Shown: positions 24,673 through 32,889 of the stretch, in pieces
Position numbering within the stretch: position 1 is the first letter of the stretch
How the letters are laid out: the number at the start of each line of letters is the position of its first letter
Source: Methanoculleus sp. SDB
GTDB taxonomy: Archaea > Halobacteriota > Methanomicrobia > Methanomicrobiales > Methanomicrobiaceae
Assembly (NCBI GenBank): GCA_001412355.1
Contig: LKUD01000059.1
Span: forward strand, 1 to 34,186
Direction: 5' to 3'
Length of the DNA stretch: 34,186 nt
Made by a program: the position numbers and the translations under genes
The notes under the pieces: model-generated
What the model saw: only the letters and a program-made list of their open reading frames with translations
Told to the model about the DNA's origin: nothing
Databases searched by the model: none

Positions 24673-25133
24673 CACTCCACCTCCCTGACAACTACCTCGA
24701 TGTTAACGGTTTCACGCCGCTTCGGCGTCGCACGTCCCATCGCACGGGGGAAAAACGCCTTCATTCCCCGCCCGCGATTTGCGGATGCATGTACGATCCG
24801 GAGCTTTTCCGTGTCGAGACCCGCATATTCCGCATTCTTTTCAACCGATTCGAGCAGACGGATGAACGCAGCCGACGCCTTCACCGGAAAGCGCCCGGCG
24901 TCCCAGCCTGTGAGGCAGCGCTTGTGCGCAATGTTCCTGTTGAACTTCCTGAACGGAATGGCCTTCTTCTTCGCGACAACCTCGGTCAGATAAGCAATCG
25001 CTTCCTGCGTGGTCATCTTTTTTACGAAACCAGCGATCTCCATCGAGTGTTTCGGCGATATGGGAAGCTCGTTGGCCTTCGCACGGGCGATTCCTTCTCC
25101 CGTCTCCTTCAGTGAATAGTCTGTCCTTGCCAT
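24672..25133 (-). CDS. rpl22: Large subunit ribosomal protein uL22 (L22)
   Basis: The 153-residue archaeal uL22 contains [20 protein letters not shown], the core [20 protein letters not shown] and [20 protein letters not shown], and the tunnel-lining hairpin region [23 protein letters not shown] 25133 gives the usual MART start; ATG 25139, which overlaps the rps19 stop, is an alternative that adds two residues. No clear ribosome binding site separates them. Confidence 0.93.
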   Translation of the reverse strand: MARTDYSLKETGEGIARAKANELPISPKHSMEIAGFVKKMTTQEAIAYLTEVVAKKKAIPFRKFNRNIAHKRCLTGWDAGRFPVKASAAFIRLLESVEKNAEYAGLDTEKLRIVHASANRGRGMKAFFPRAMGRATPKRRETVNIEVVVREVE

Positions 25134-25138
25134 GGTCA

Positions 25139-25552
25139 TCACTTCAGGGGTACGTATTTACTCGACCGCGTCGCACCGATACCGGCGCTCCCGTGAGCCA
25201 CTCTCCGGCGCGTAAGCGCGAACTCGCCGAGGTAGTGAAATACTGCTTCGGGCTGGATCTCGACCTTGACGAATTCCTTGCCGGTGTATACTTCGACGAT
25301 CTTTCCGATCATATCGGGGAGAATCACCATGTCACGCACGTGCGTCCGGATTCGCTCCTTGCCGTCTCTGATTTCCTTGAGCAGTTTCTCATGATCCCGT
25401 GACAGGCCGCGGTTTATTTTCCGGCGTGTACGTGAAGGCATGATGGGGAGAAGCTCGCTGATGCCCATCTGCTGGAGCTCCTCGATTTTGTAGCCGTGAT
25501 AGGTGAACTCCTCTCTCCTTCTCGGCAACCGTTTCTGTGTCTTTTTTGCCAT
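25139..25552 (-). CDS. rps19: Small subunit ribosomal protein uS19 (S19)
   Basis: The 137-residue protein has the archaeal N-terminal extension ([20 protein letters not shown]) and the conserved C-terminal block [40 protein letters not shown]. uS19 sits in the head of the 30S subunit near the A-site tRNA. It starts 12 bases after rpl2 with a GGGGGGTCGG-type purine stretch upstream. Confidence 0.96.
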   Translation of the reverse strand: MAKKTQKRLPRRREEFTYHGYKIEELQQMGISELLPIMPSRTRRKINRGLSRDHEKLLKEIRDGKERIRTHVRDMVILPDMIGKIVEVYTGKEFVKVEIQPEAVFHYLGEFALTRRRVAHGSAGIGATRSSKYVPLK

Positions 25553-25564
25553 ATCCGACCCCCC

Positions 25565-26278
25565 TTACTTCTTCCATTTCCCCGTGCGCCGTGCCGCGAT
25601 GTGCCCGACTTTTCGGCCCGGCGATGTTCCGCGTGCGACCGTCTTCGGCCTGCCGCAGTGCTGGTGCCCGCCGCCACCGAACGGGTGGTCGATGACGTTC
25701 ATGCAGACGCCCTTCACCCTCGGCCACTTCTGTGCCTGGGATTTCATCTTGTGATACTTCTTTCCGGCCTTGACAAAGGGTTTCTCGCCCCGGCCTCCGC
25801 CTGCCACAATACCGACGGTTGCCATGCAGGTCTCCTTGAACCACTTGTTCTTGCCGCTCGGCATCCGCACACCCGCACGCCCTTCCGCCTTGCCGATGAC
25901 CTGTGCCTGCACGCCGCCGGCACGGACGAACTTGCCGCCGTCACCGGGACGGGCTTCGATATTGCAGATATATGCACCGACCGGAATGTCACGGAGTGCC
26001 ATGGTGTTTCCGTTTTTGACCGTACTGCCCCCCCAGGAGATTTCCTGGTCGATGCCGATGCCTTCCGTGGCAAGCATGTAGGTCTTGCTGCCGTCCTCGA
26101 GACGGACAAGGGCAATGGGAGCGTGACGGGCGGGATCGTGTTCGATGTCGATGACACGCCCGTTCACCGCCGCGTCCGCGGAGCTCTGGTGGCGGAGTGC
26201 CGCCTTGTATTTATGAGACGGAGCCCTGTATACGGGGCCGCCCCGCCCGCGGTTCTGTGAAATAATACGTTTTCCCAT
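25565..26278 (-). CDS. rpl2: Large subunit ribosomal protein uL2 (L2)
   Basis: The 237-residue protein begins MGKRIISQNRGRGGPVYRAP and contains the conserved functional loop DHPFGGGGHQHCGRPKTVAR, with the His essential near the peptidyl transferase centre. ATG 26278 has GTAGGTGGGG just upstream; an in-frame ATG at 26287 lies within that site. It follows rpl23 by nine bases. Confidence 0.96.
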   Translation of the reverse strand: MGKRIISQNRGRGGPVYRAPSHKYKAALRHQSSADAAVNGRVIDIEHDPARHAPIALVRLEDGSKTYMLATEGIGIDQEISWGGSTVKNGNTMALRDIPVGAYICNIEARPGDGGKFVRAGGVQAQVIGKAEGRAGVRMPSGKNKWFKETCMATVGIVAGGGRGEKPFVKAGKKYHKMKSQAQKWPRVKGVCMNVIDHPFGGGGHQHCGRPKTVARGTSPGRKVGHIAARRTGKWKK

Positions 26279-26287
26279 AGTCCCCAC

Positions 26288-26536
26288 CTACATGATTCCA
26301 AGCCGGCTGAGAATCTCCTCTGCAGCCTTTTCATCGGAAAAACCGACGACAGCCTTCTTCTCTCCCTTCATCGTAATCATCGTGCGGACGGAGGTGACCT
26401 CCTTGTCGAACATCGCCTCGATCTCACGCCTGATTCCCGCCTTGGTCGCTTCCTTTCGCACCAGAAACTGGAGTTTTCCTTCCTTTTCCAGCATCATGGT
26501 GGCCTTTTCAGTCACGAACGGATACTTAAGTTTCAT
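26288..26536 (-). CDS. rpl23: Large subunit ribosomal protein uL23 (L23)
   Basis: The 82-residue protein is the compact archaeal uL23: MKLKYPFVTEKATMMLEKEG, KLQFLVRKEATKAGIRREIE, AMFDKEVTSVRTMITMKGEK. It is the tunnel-exit docking site for SRP and the Sec complex. It begins directly after the rpl4 stop with no spacer. Confidence 0.96.
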   Translation of the reverse strand: MKLKYPFVTEKATMMLEKEGKLQFLVRKEATKAGIRREIEAMFDKEVTSVRTMITMKGEKKAVVGFSDEKAAEEILSRLGIM

Positions 26537-27283
26537 TCACGTCGCCTCCAGTTGGCGGATGGCGCCTTCGGTCCAGACGGTCAGCCTGCCCGCGTGCGTG
26601 CCGGGTGCGAGGAGTTCGACATTGAGCTGGTCAACACTGACCGCATCTACGCCGGCAAGGTTCCTCCCTGCCAGAAGCGGCGAGCCGGCGGTCACAATGA
26701 GCAGGCTTTTGCGCTGCTTGTACCGGCGGCCGCGCATTTTACCTCTGCCCGCCCGGACTTTCTTGCTTCCCTTCGAGCGTTCGACATCCTCGTACATGCC
26801 GAGTGCCTGCAGTGCGGCGATAATCTCCGAGGTCCGGGATATCTGCTCGAAACTGTCCTCCACCACGACGGAGCAGCCGCTCGCCGTCCGGTGACCACGT
26901 GATGCCACAAGGTCGGGATTCATGGTGGCGGCGATAGCGGAACGAATTGCTTTCCTCTTTTCCTGCTTGTTGACTTTCCTGACAAGGATCTTCTCAACCT
27001 TCGGCGGGTGTGCGGCTCGTCCGCCGACAGCCTGAGGCACCCGTGCGACACGCGATCCGTTCTTCAGACGGGGCACCTGTGCAACGCCGCGACCGCTCCC
27101 CCACGAAGCAGCCGACGTACGGAGTCCCGCGAGAGGGTTGGTCCCGTGGGGCTGGTACCGCGTGCTCTGGAGTGCCAGCACTGCGCGCTTGATCAGATCG
27201 GGGCGGTAATCCTCCGCAAAGACTGCGGGAAGATCGATTTCACGAATGTCACTGCCTTCGAGTGTTTTAACCTGTGCTTTCAT
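26537..27283 (-). CDS. rpl4: Large subunit ribosomal protein uL4 (L4, L1e)
   Basis: The 248-residue protein is the archaeal/eukaryotic L4 form: FAEDYRPDLIKRAVLALQST, the tunnel loop GLRTSAASWGSGRGVAQVPR with GRAAHPPKVEKILVRKVNKQ, then GRGKMRGRRYKQRKSLLIVT near residue 185. The extended loop lines the exit tunnel. It starts seven bases after rpl3. Confidence 0.96.
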   Translation of the reverse strand: MKAQVKTLEGSDIREIDLPAVFAEDYRPDLIKRAVLALQSTRYQPHGTNPLAGLRTSAASWGSGRGVAQVPRLKNGSRVARVPQAVGGRAAHPPKVEKILVRKVNKQEKRKAIRSAIAATMNPDLVASRGHRTASGCSVVVEDSFEQISRTSEIIAALQALGMYEDVERSKGSKKVRAGRGKMRGRRYKQRKSLLIVTAGSPLLAGRNLAGVDAVSVDQLNVELLAPGTHAGRLTVWTEGAIRQLEAT

Positions 27284-27290
27284 CGCTTAT

Positions 27291-28304
27291 TCACCCCTGC
27301 ATGCTCCGCAGACTCACATACTGGATTGCGGGAATGCGTTCGACATGTTCGTGCTGGCGTATGGCCGGCCTGATGCGGATGAGACGCTTTACCGGGCCCG
27401 GGATGGATCCCTTGATCATCACATACCGGTTGCGCACAAGGCCGTAGTGGAGGAATCCTCCGTCAGGATTGACGTTGTCGCTTTTTTCGCCGATCTTCAG
27501 GACGCGCTTGTTGAACTCGGTCCGCTGCTGGTACCCCATCTGGCCGACCTGCGGCACCTGCCACCGGACGTGGTGCGGGGTCCACGGACCCAGGTTGCCG
27601 ATGTGGCGCTTTTTTCCGCCACGGGAATGCTTGTGTTTCCGGACCTGAATGCCCCATCTCTTGACAGGACCCTGCGTTCCCTTCCCGGTGGTAATCGCGG
27701 TGATATCGACATACTGGCCGGTCTTGATGATGGATCCCATCTCGATCTCCTGCCCGAGGAGGGAGGCTGCATACTCGATCCGCTCGTCGATGCTTCCGCC
27801 TGCGACCCGCATTTCCATCAGATCGGGTACCTTCTTCGGCACCCCGGTAATCAGGGCGGGCTGGGTATAGGTCAGGACAAAGACCTCGACGATATCTCCG
27901 CTTTCCGCAGCCTTCCGGATTGCCGCAAGTGCGTCCTCGGTACTGTGTTTCTTCGGAAGCGTGATCCGGTTTTCGAGTGATGTATCGAGCGACGCCGCCC
28001 ATGCCTCGGCCAGTGCATGCTTGCCGTAGGTATCCTTCGAATACACCCTGACTGCCGCCGCCTTCATCGGAGGAATCTCGACAATCGTGACCGGGACCAT
28101 GATATCCTTGCCTTCGGTCGGGCTGTAGTGATGGTCGTCGACCATGATGACATGCGTCATCCCAACCTTATATCCTGCAAATCCCTGCAGTACCGGTTCT
28201 CCCGTATGCTCAGGCCATGCGCCGTACCGTGGCACCGGGCTTTTTGCACGTTTCCGGGGACTGTACGCAAGCGAACCCCTGCGCGGTCTTGATACTGTTC
28301 CCAT
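27291..28304 (-). CDS. rpl3: Large subunit ribosomal protein uL3 (L3)
   Basis: The 337-residue uL3 starts with the basic [20 protein letters not shown] and [20 protein letters not shown], and contains the conserved central extension [40 protein letters not shown] reaching toward the peptidyl transferase centre. It is the first gene of the cluster. A weak purine-rich site (AAAGGATTGA) precedes ATG 28304, and a TATA-like box lies about 48 bases upstream. Confidence 0.96.
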   Translation of the reverse strand: MGTVSRPRRGSLAYSPRKRAKSPVPRYGAWPEHTGEPVLQGFAGYKVGMTHVIMVDDHHYSPTEGKDIMVPVTIVEIPPMKAAAVRVYSKDTYGKHALAEAWAASLDTSLENRITLPKKHSTEDALAAIRKAAESGDIVEVFVLTYTQPALITGVPKKVPDLMEMRVAGGSIDERIEYAASLLGQEIEMGSIIKTGQYVDITAITTGKGTQGPVKRWGIQVRKHKHSRGGKKRHIGNLGPWTPHHVRWQVPQVGQMGYQQRTEFNKRVLKIGEKSDNVNPDGGFLHYGLVRNRYVMIKGSIPGPVKRLIRIRPAIRQHEHVERIPAIQYVSLRSMQG

Positions 28305-28966
28305 GGTTCAATCAATCCTTTTCTGGTCTGGAGGGAGATTTCGTGCCATTATACAAACGGCACCTCCGGCAGCGCCTGTTTCGCGCCTGCCCGTGGAGCG
28401 GGACGCTTCCTCTCGTCCTGCCTGCACGTGATGATAACGTCCGAGACGGAACAATTGCTTAATTGTCCGACTGAAATGAAACCGACTCCGCGCCGGCGGT
28501 GTACCGTTCTTCTGCCGGTGGATGGCATGCATTATGCCTGCCACGCACGGGGCACGGAACGGTCCGGTATGGTATCGTGACTGGTGTGCACCAGCATTAC
28601 CCACGTCTCGCGAACAGATCCTGATAGCGGGGCGCGTCCTCTGCGGGGGTGTATTTACCCGCCGGACCCGGGCTCGTTTGCACAGAAACGTCCACCCGAA
28701 TACGTCCCGATCAGATCCTACGTCTGTCAGCCCGTTGTGTTCTGACGAACACAACTCCTTCTCGGTATCGCCCCGCAGCATGCTGCGGGTATTCCCGGAT
28801 ATGAGCATGCGAAAGAAGACTCTCGCCTGCGAACCATTCGGCTCGCGTGCCTCTTTTCGGACATCACGGGGAAATAGGGCCAATCAGGCCCGGATTTTCC
28901 CGCCTGCCGGAGGATGACTTCATAACGGTTTCCTAAATATTAGCCTGAAATGAATATAAACCTTGC
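28305..28966. other. Long gene-free region with several hairpins
   Basis: No plausible gene is found; the long open frames here (28308-28883 minus, 28522-28917 plus) encode Arg/Pro-rich sequence without recognisable domains. Instead there are closely packed inverted repeats. An imperfect hairpin lies at 28447-28469. GGCAT/ATGCC arms pair at 28524-28538. CTGGT/ACCAG arms pair at 28581-28594. A perfect nine-base stem with a four-base loop spans 28734-28755, and a perfect 18-base palindrome spans 28772-28789. An AT-rich stretch near 28930-28970 could hold a promoter. A structured non-coding RNA is possible; I could not match it to RNase P RNA, SRP RNA or a tRNA. Confidence 0.4.
28347..28358 (-). 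promoter_or_regulatory. TATA-like box before the ribosomal protein operon
   Basis: The minus strand reads GTTTGTATAATG, about 48 bases upstream of the rpl3 ATG. Transcription would start near 28326, giving a leader of roughly 20 bases. It is the only good TATA candidate in the 100 bases upstream of rpl3. Confidence 0.45.
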
Positions 28967-29033
28967 CTAAAAAATCCTCCGGCGCGGTCTGCCCGGAGCC
29001 TGACGACGGTGCAATCGGGCAAAGCCCGCGGCT

Positions 29034-29438
29034 TCATCCGAAGTAGAGCTCGCCTTCGGCGTTGATGTACACATCAATATCCTCACGGATATACCGGGCA
29101 CGGAACCTTTCGGGGTTTGATTCCCGCAGCCGGTTTGCGAGGCTGATGGTATCATATTTGACCTTAATGCCCATGGTTTCAGCCGACGTGAAGATCTCTT
29201 TTGCCGCATCGAGAAGGTCTGTACCGGCTTTAATCGTGCACAGATGTGCAGCATCAAGCGTATAGAGGAATTCAAGCGTTTCCTTCGCTTTTCGAATATT
29301 TTCGAAAGCGGCTTTTTCGATTGTGCAGACATTTGCCTTCGATGTCGAAATCAGGTCAGCAATCTGTTGCTGCGTCAAGCCCTTCTTCCGGTACCGCAAT
29401 ACTTCCTTCTGCCGTTCGGTAAGTAGCCCCTCTTTCAT
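29034..29438 (-). CDS. tfx: Tfx family DNA-binding transcriptional regulator
   Basis: The 134-residue protein has an N-terminal helix-turn-helix (LLTERQKEVLRYRKKGLTQQ, QIADLISTSKANVCTIEKAA) and a C-terminal Tfx domain (YTLDAAHLCTIKAGTDLLDA, REDIDVYINAEGELYFG). Tfx of Methanothermobacter binds the promoter of the molybdenum formylmethanofuran dehydrogenase operon (established knowledge). Here the gene is divergent from mtd, so a role in regulating C1 genes is inferred. ATG 29438 fits a TATA box 25 bases upstream (leaderless), although a GGTGA also lies before it; GTG 29453 is an alternative start. Confidence 0.92.
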   Translation of the reverse strand: MKEGLLTERQKEVLRYRKKGLTQQQIADLISTSKANVCTIEKAAFENIRKAKETLEFLYTLDAAHLCTIKAGTDLLDAAKEIFTSAETMGIKVKYDTISLANRLRESNPERFRARYIREDIDVYINAEGELYFG

Positions 29439-29457
29439 TGTGGAAGATCTCACCCCA

Positions 29458-29468
29458 TAAACTTAAAC
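29458..29468 (-). promoter_or_regulatory. TATA box of tfx
   Basis: The minus strand reads TTTAAGTTTAT, centred 25 bases before ATG 29438. This predicts transcription starting at or near the ATG. It lies within the 135-base divergent tfx/mtd region. Confidence 0.5.
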
Positions 29469-29518
29469 ACTTTTCCTTAACATATCGCAACATCGCCCAA
29501 AAAATTGCGTTTCAAAAC

Positions 29519-29528
29519 GTTTATATTT
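29519..29528 (+). promoter_or_regulatory. TATA box of mtd
   Basis: GTTTATATTT is a strong TATA match about 50 bases before ATG 29574, predicting a start near 29549 and a leader of about 25 bases containing GAGAGGTG at 29561-29568. Both signals fit a strongly expressed gene. Confidence 0.65.
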
Positions 29529-29573
29529 CAACTGAATGATACTGTGTTGTTCTCATAGTTGAGAGGTGTTAAC

Positions 29574-30413
29574 ATGGTAATTAAAGTCGGAGTAGCAAAA
29601 TTAGGCAACATTGCAAGTGGTGTGATGGTCGAGCTTCTGCTCGATGAGCGTGCTGACAGGACGGATATGCAGACCTTCATGGCGACGAGCGGAACCAAGC
29701 TCGAAGTCGAAGACGTTGACCGTGTCGTGAGCAACCTCAAGGCATATGGCCCCGACTTCGCGATCGTTGTCTCCCCGAACGGCGTACTCCCCGGACCCGC
29801 CGGAGCACGTGAAGCACTCAAAGCCGCAGGCATTCCCGTCATCGTCATTACCGACGATGTTACGACCAAGAAGGAATGGCCCGAACTCAAGGAGAGCGGA
29901 TTCGGATACATCATCCAGAAGGCAGACGCGATGATCGGCGCCCGCCGCGAATTCCTCGACCCCATCGAAATGGCGGACTACAACGGAAACCTTGTCAAGG
30001 TACTCTCGATCACCGGGGCGTTCCGGAAGATGCAGCTCGCGATTGACGAGGTCATCGACCAGGTCAAGGCAGGCAAAAAGGGTGCGGAGCTCGTGCTCCC
30101 GAAGCTTGTCGTGACCGCGGACAAGGCAGTTGCCGGCGAATTCACAAACCCCTACGCCTACGCAAAAGCCCGCGCAGCATTCGAGATTGCAGCGGCTGTC
30201 GCGATGGTGAACGTGAAGGGCTGTTTCATGACAAAGGGATTCGAAAACTACGTCCCGATTGTCGCGAGTGCCCACGAGATGATGCGCGTCGCGGCGCTAC
30301 TCTGCGACGAGGCACGCGAACTTGAGAAGGGTGTAGACGGTGTGGTAAGAAAACCGCACAAGAATGACGGGACCATCGTCTCCAAGACGGCGCTTATCAG
30401 CAAACCCGAGTAA
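29574..30413 (+). CDS. mtd: F420-dependent methylene-tetrahydromethanopterin dehydrogenase
   Basis: Mtd reduces methenyl-H4MPT to methylene-H4MPT with reduced F420, a central step of CO2-reducing methanogenesis. The 279-residue protein begins [20 protein letters not shown] and contains [40 protein letters not shown] and [20 protein letters not shown], all typical of Mtd, which forms hexamers. ATG 29574 is set by GAGAGGTG five bases upstream. It is divergent from tfx and followed by a T-rich terminator. mer, which catalyses the next step, lies 1.2 kb away on the other strand. Confidence 0.97.
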   Translation: MVIKVGVAKLGNIASGVMVELLLDERADRTDMQTFMATSGTKLEVEDVDRVVSNLKAYGPDFAIVVSPNGVLPGPAGAREALKAAGIPVIVITDDVTTKKEWPELKESGFGYIIQKADAMIGARREFLDPIEMADYNGNLVKVLSITGAFRKMQLAIDEVIDQVKAGKKGAELVLPKLVVTADKAVAGEFTNPYAYAKARAAFEIAAAVAMVNVKGCFMTKGFENYVPIVASAHEMMRVAALLCDEARELEKGVDGVVRKPHKNDGTIVSKTALISKPE

Positions 30414-30423
30414 CTACACCCCC

Positions 30424-30442
30424 TATTTTTTCTCTACCTTTT
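30424..30442 (+). terminator. T-rich terminator after mtd
   Basis: Ten bases after the mtd stop the plus strand has a run of six T followed by TCTC and another TTTT, a typical archaeal oligo-T termination signal. The convergent GalT-like gene ends at 30486. Confidence 0.55.
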
Positions 30443-30485
30443 CAGTGCATCCCGCCGGGATGTTCCTTTCGGCCTGTCGCGGTGC

Positions 30486-31409
30486 TCAACGCTTCAGCTT
30501 CCTGCCAATGTCCTCCGGAAGCGTGAGGATGAGCGGTTCGAGATGAAGGCGCTCCATAAAAGCAGAATCGCTTATCGACGAGGGATTGGGATTTATGCGG
30601 GCGATTATCGAGCAGAATGCCCGGAATCCCGAGTCATACCCCTTCCTGTCGAAAAACAGGGACATATTAAATGCGTGCGTGCCGGCTTCGCGGTAGAGAT
30701 CGAGGATGCGAAGCAGATCGGCTGCAAATGTTTCGATATAGGGGCCGAATTCGTCTGCTGTCCGTATCGGGAGAAGAGCGCGGATCTCCTTCTCACCGAC
30801 GGGTACAGCGCTCGCAATCCACGGAATTTCCTTGCCGAAGAGATACCGTTCAGAATCCGCTTCGTGCTCCCGCAGCTCGTCCCAGTAGATCCTGCCGGTT
30901 GCGAGCCGGTGGCGGTGGCTTTCCGTAATATATCGCTCGGCTCGTGATGTAGGGAGGGCATCGGCCACTCCCTGCATATGGGGATGGGCGAGGCTTGCGC
31001 CGGCCGACGGGAGATAATTCCAGTTAATGCTCGCATACCCGTCATACCCCCGCAGGGATTCGAGCTGTCCGTGCAGCGCGTCAGAGAGCTGGCGAGGGCT
31101 GAACCGGGCGACCGAGTGGGCACGGGAAATTACGGTAACCGTATGAAAGGCGGCAAACGGATAGAGATTCGGGAATGTTGTGCTCTCCCCGCGGCAAATA
31201 CGCGATCCGTCAGGGAAACGCGGGGTCGAACCCTCAATCTTCCCGGGACAAAAAGGACAGTCCGCTTCTCCCGCAGCAGCTATCGGCGGTTCCTGATCAA
31301 TGCACCGCCGTATCCTTTCCGTGCTGATCCTGCACCGAAAACCTGTCAGCAATTCGCGACGGTACTGCACCGTTCCGGTGCCCGTCCGGATCTCGACGAT
31401 AGAAAACAT
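30486..31409 (-). CDS. Galactose-1-phosphate uridylyltransferase-like protein
   Basis: This 307-residue protein belongs to the GalT branch of the HIT superfamily. A zinc-type CPFC pair (Cys51, Cys54) and the sequence FPNLYPFAAFHTVTVISRAH at 79-98 are followed by the active-site motif AHPHMQGV, with His142/His144 and Gln146 matching the HxHxQ nucleotidyl-transfer site. The true donor and acceptor sugars are unknown; archaeal members may act on other sugar phosphates. I chose ATG 31409, which gives the family N-terminus (MFSIVEIRTGTGTVQYRREL); the frame is open further upstream without similarity. It sits between mtd and mer, transcribed in the direction of mer but separated from it by a terminator. 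Confidence 0.82.
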   Translation of the reverse strand: MFSIVEIRTGTGTVQYRRELLTGFRCRISTERIRRCIDQEPPIAAAGEADCPFCPGKIEGSTPRFPDGSRICRGESTTFPNLYPFAAFHTVTVISRAHSVARFSPRQLSDALHGQLESLRGYDGYASINWNYLPSAGASLAHPHMQGVADALPTSRAERYITESHRHRLATGRIYWDELREHEADSERYLFGKEIPWIASAVPVGEKEIRALLPIRTADEFGPYIETFAADLLRILDLYREAGTHAFNMSLFFDRKGYDSGFRAFCSIIARINPNPSSISDSAFMERLHLEPLILTLPEDIGRKLKR

Positions 31410-31556
31410 CTGCTTCAACCAGCACTCCCGGGATTGGTTATCTGTTACTGGCAGCAGGAACCAGAAAAAGGATGCGGTTTTTAAGGGCGGGACATCCCCG
31501 GCGAACGTGCACGGGAATGAAAGAGTGAAACCCTCCGCGTGAGGGTACGTTTCGGA

Positions 31557-31570
31557 GAGAAAAAAAGGAG
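31557..31570 (-). terminator. Poly-T terminator after mer
   Basis: On the minus strand CTCC is followed by seven T and CTCTC about 20 bases after the mer stop. A small hairpin (CCCTC/GAGGG, 31531-31545) lies just beyond. This should separate mer transcription from the downstream GalT-like gene. Confidence 0.55.
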
Positions 31571-31585
31571 TGTTTGGTATCCCGC

Positions 31586-32572
31586 TTATATGATCTTGCC
31601 AAGCAGGCGGATGGAGTTGGTCATGTCGGGACCGAGCGGTGATCCGAAGATAACCTGCGTCACACCGGACTTCATGAGGTCCTCGCACTTCTGCTGGACC
31701 ACGTCGGGCGTTCCCGCAATGGTGAATGCTTCGATCTCCTTGTCACCGACGAGACCGCCGACGGTCCTGAAGTCGAATGCCGCAAGGGCTTCCTTGATCT
31801 TCGCGACGTTGTTCAGGTCAAGGCCGTGGCGCTGGAGAAGGGGCGGCGGGGAGCCTGCTGCGATGAATGCGGCGACTATCTTTGCTGCGTTCCGTGCTTT
31901 CTTCTCGTTCTGGTCGATTGAGACTGCGGTGTACGCACCGACATCGTGGCCCTTGCGTCCCGCGGCTGCCTCGGCTGCCTTGATGATCGGGATGGCGATC
32001 TCGAAGTCCTTCGGGTTGGATGCGTTGATGAGCGATCCTTCACCGACGGCACCGGCGAGCTCGAGCATCTTGGGGCCCTGAGCACCGATGTAGACAGGGA
32101 TACCCTTCTTGCCGGGCAGCTGGACGCCGGTCAGCTTCGCACCGTCGTAGTCGAAGAATTCCATGTTACCGGTCTTCTTGATCTCTTCGCCGGCACAGAG
32201 TCTCCGGATCTGTTCGACACCCTCCTTCAGGCGGGCAACGGGCTTTGCACCCGCAATGGCGAGCTTCGGAAGTGTGGAGAGGTCACCGGGTCCGATACCG
32301 AGGACGGCGCGGCCGTCGGAGATCTCGTTGAGGGTACACATGAAGGACGCAATTGCGGCGGGGGTGTCGGTAAAGGTGTTCATGATACCGGGGCCCATCT
32401 TGAGGCTGTCCGTGTTGGCAGCGATCATCGCGAGGGTCGGGTAACAGTGGCGGTTGTTGTAGTGGTTGGTAATCCATGCAAAATCAATATCCTTCGATTC
32501 TGCGAGCTTACAGTATTTCACTACCTGCTTGACGTTAATGTTTCCTGGCACAAATTCTATTCCATATGACAA
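31586..32572 (-). CDS. mer: F420-dependent methylene-tetrahydromethanopterin reductase
   Basis: Mer reduces methylene-H4MPT to methyl-H4MPT with reduced F420. The 328-residue protein is a bacterial-luciferase-like TIM barrel: GIEFVPGNINVKQVVKYCKL, FAWITNHYNNRHCYPTLAMI, GPGIMNTFTDTPAAIASFMC, RAVLGIGPGDLSTLPKLAIA, then VYIGAQGPKMLELAGAVGEG, all characteristic of Mer. The start is TTG 32572: no ATG or GTG is in frame nearby, AGGTGA lies six bases upstream, and the product then starts MSYGIEFVPG as in the family. A TATA box lies about 40 bases upstream and a poly-T terminator downstream. Confidence 0.97.
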   Translation of the reverse strand: MSYGIEFVPGNINVKQVVKYCKLAESKDIDFAWITNHYNNRHCYPTLAMIAANTDSLKMGPGIMNTFTDTPAAIASFMCTLNEISDGRAVLGIGPGDLSTLPKLAIAGAKPVARLKEGVEQIRRLCAGEEIKKTGNMEFFDYDGAKLTGVQLPGKKGIPVYIGAQGPKMLELAGAVGEGSLINASNPKDFEIAIPIIKAAEAAAGRKGHDVGAYTAVSIDQNEKKARNAAKIVAAFIAAGSPPPLLQRHGLDLNNVAKIKEALAAFDFRTVGGLVGDKEIEAFTIAGTPDVVQQKCEDLMKSGVTQVIFGSPLGPDMTNSIRLLGKII

Positions 32573-32578
32573 GGCATT

Positions 32579-32584
32579 TCACCT
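32579..32584 (-). promoter_or_regulatory. Ribosome binding site that sets the TTG start of mer
   Basis: The minus strand has GAGGTGA, with AGGTGA at 32584-32579 and six bases before TTG 32572. An ATG just upstream of the TTG is out of frame. The strong site makes the TTG start convincing. Confidence 0.75.
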
Positions 32585-32607
32585 CACTTGAGTATTATTG
32601 CACCCAG

Positions 32608-32617
32608 ATTAATATAC
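32608..32617 (-). promoter_or_regulatory. TATA box of mer
   Basis: The minus strand reads GTATATTAAT, centred about 41 bases before the TTG start. Transcription would begin near 32587, leaving a leader of about 15 bases that just contains the ribosome binding site. Confidence 0.6.
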
Positions 32618-32802
32618 ATTATCATTTAATGCCGCCTCGCGGAATTGCGTTTTTTATCAGCCGCAATTCGGTGAAACCGGGCGGAAATCCGGACTTAACC
32701 GAACGGCTGTCGGGAAACCGGGCGACATGGCCGGGGAGAAGGCTTGCCCGAATGCACATTATTTATTAGGTTATTCGGACCATCATAGTAATTAAAGAAT
32801 AA

Positions 32803-32867
32803 GTGGCGGAATGACGTAGCGGCCAGCGGATTATTCTCCGGGGACGGCTCCGGGCAGAGGCCGCCAC
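32803..32867 (+). other. Structured 5' leader with two alternative stems
   Basis: GTGGCGG (32803-32809) pairs perfectly with CCGCCAC (32861-32867). A second stem, GCGGCC (32819-32824) with GGCCGC (32859-32864), uses part of the same 3' arm, so the two exclude each other. A small CCGG/CCGG hairpin lies at 32838-32853. AGAGG at 32856-32860, a possible ribosome binding site for the in-frame ATG 32869, lies partly in the second stem. It ends 22 bases before the CetZ-like start. A regulatory role is inference. Confidence 0.4.
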
Positions 32868-32889
32868 GATGGTTTTAACGGGACATACC

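Larger units (their letters stand above)
32573..32889. other. Divergent mer / CetZ-like intergenic region
   Basis: This 317-base stretch holds the mer promoter on its left side. On its right are AT-rich TATA candidates for the CetZ-like gene (ATTATTTATTAGG near 32757-32769 and AATTAAAGAATAAG near 32790-32803), then a GC-rich structured leader. Positions 32625-32755 contain no gene or strong signal that I can identify. Confidence 0.5.

Noticed and set aside
28308-28883. A 191-codon minus-strand gene upstream of rpl3
   Set aside because: The translation is Arg/His-rich without domains, has no ribosome binding site and spans several hairpins and the rpl3 promoter.
28305-28966. RNase P RNA or SRP RNA gene
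   Set aside because: I looked on both strands for the conserved RNase P core elements and the SRP helix 8 motifs and found no convincing match, so only an unknown structured region is reported.
32803-32867. A tRNA gene, suggested by a 7-bp terminal stem and 65-base length
   Set aside because: There is no T-loop (TTCRA) or D-loop consensus and no anticodon arm; the internal stems do not form a cloverleaf.
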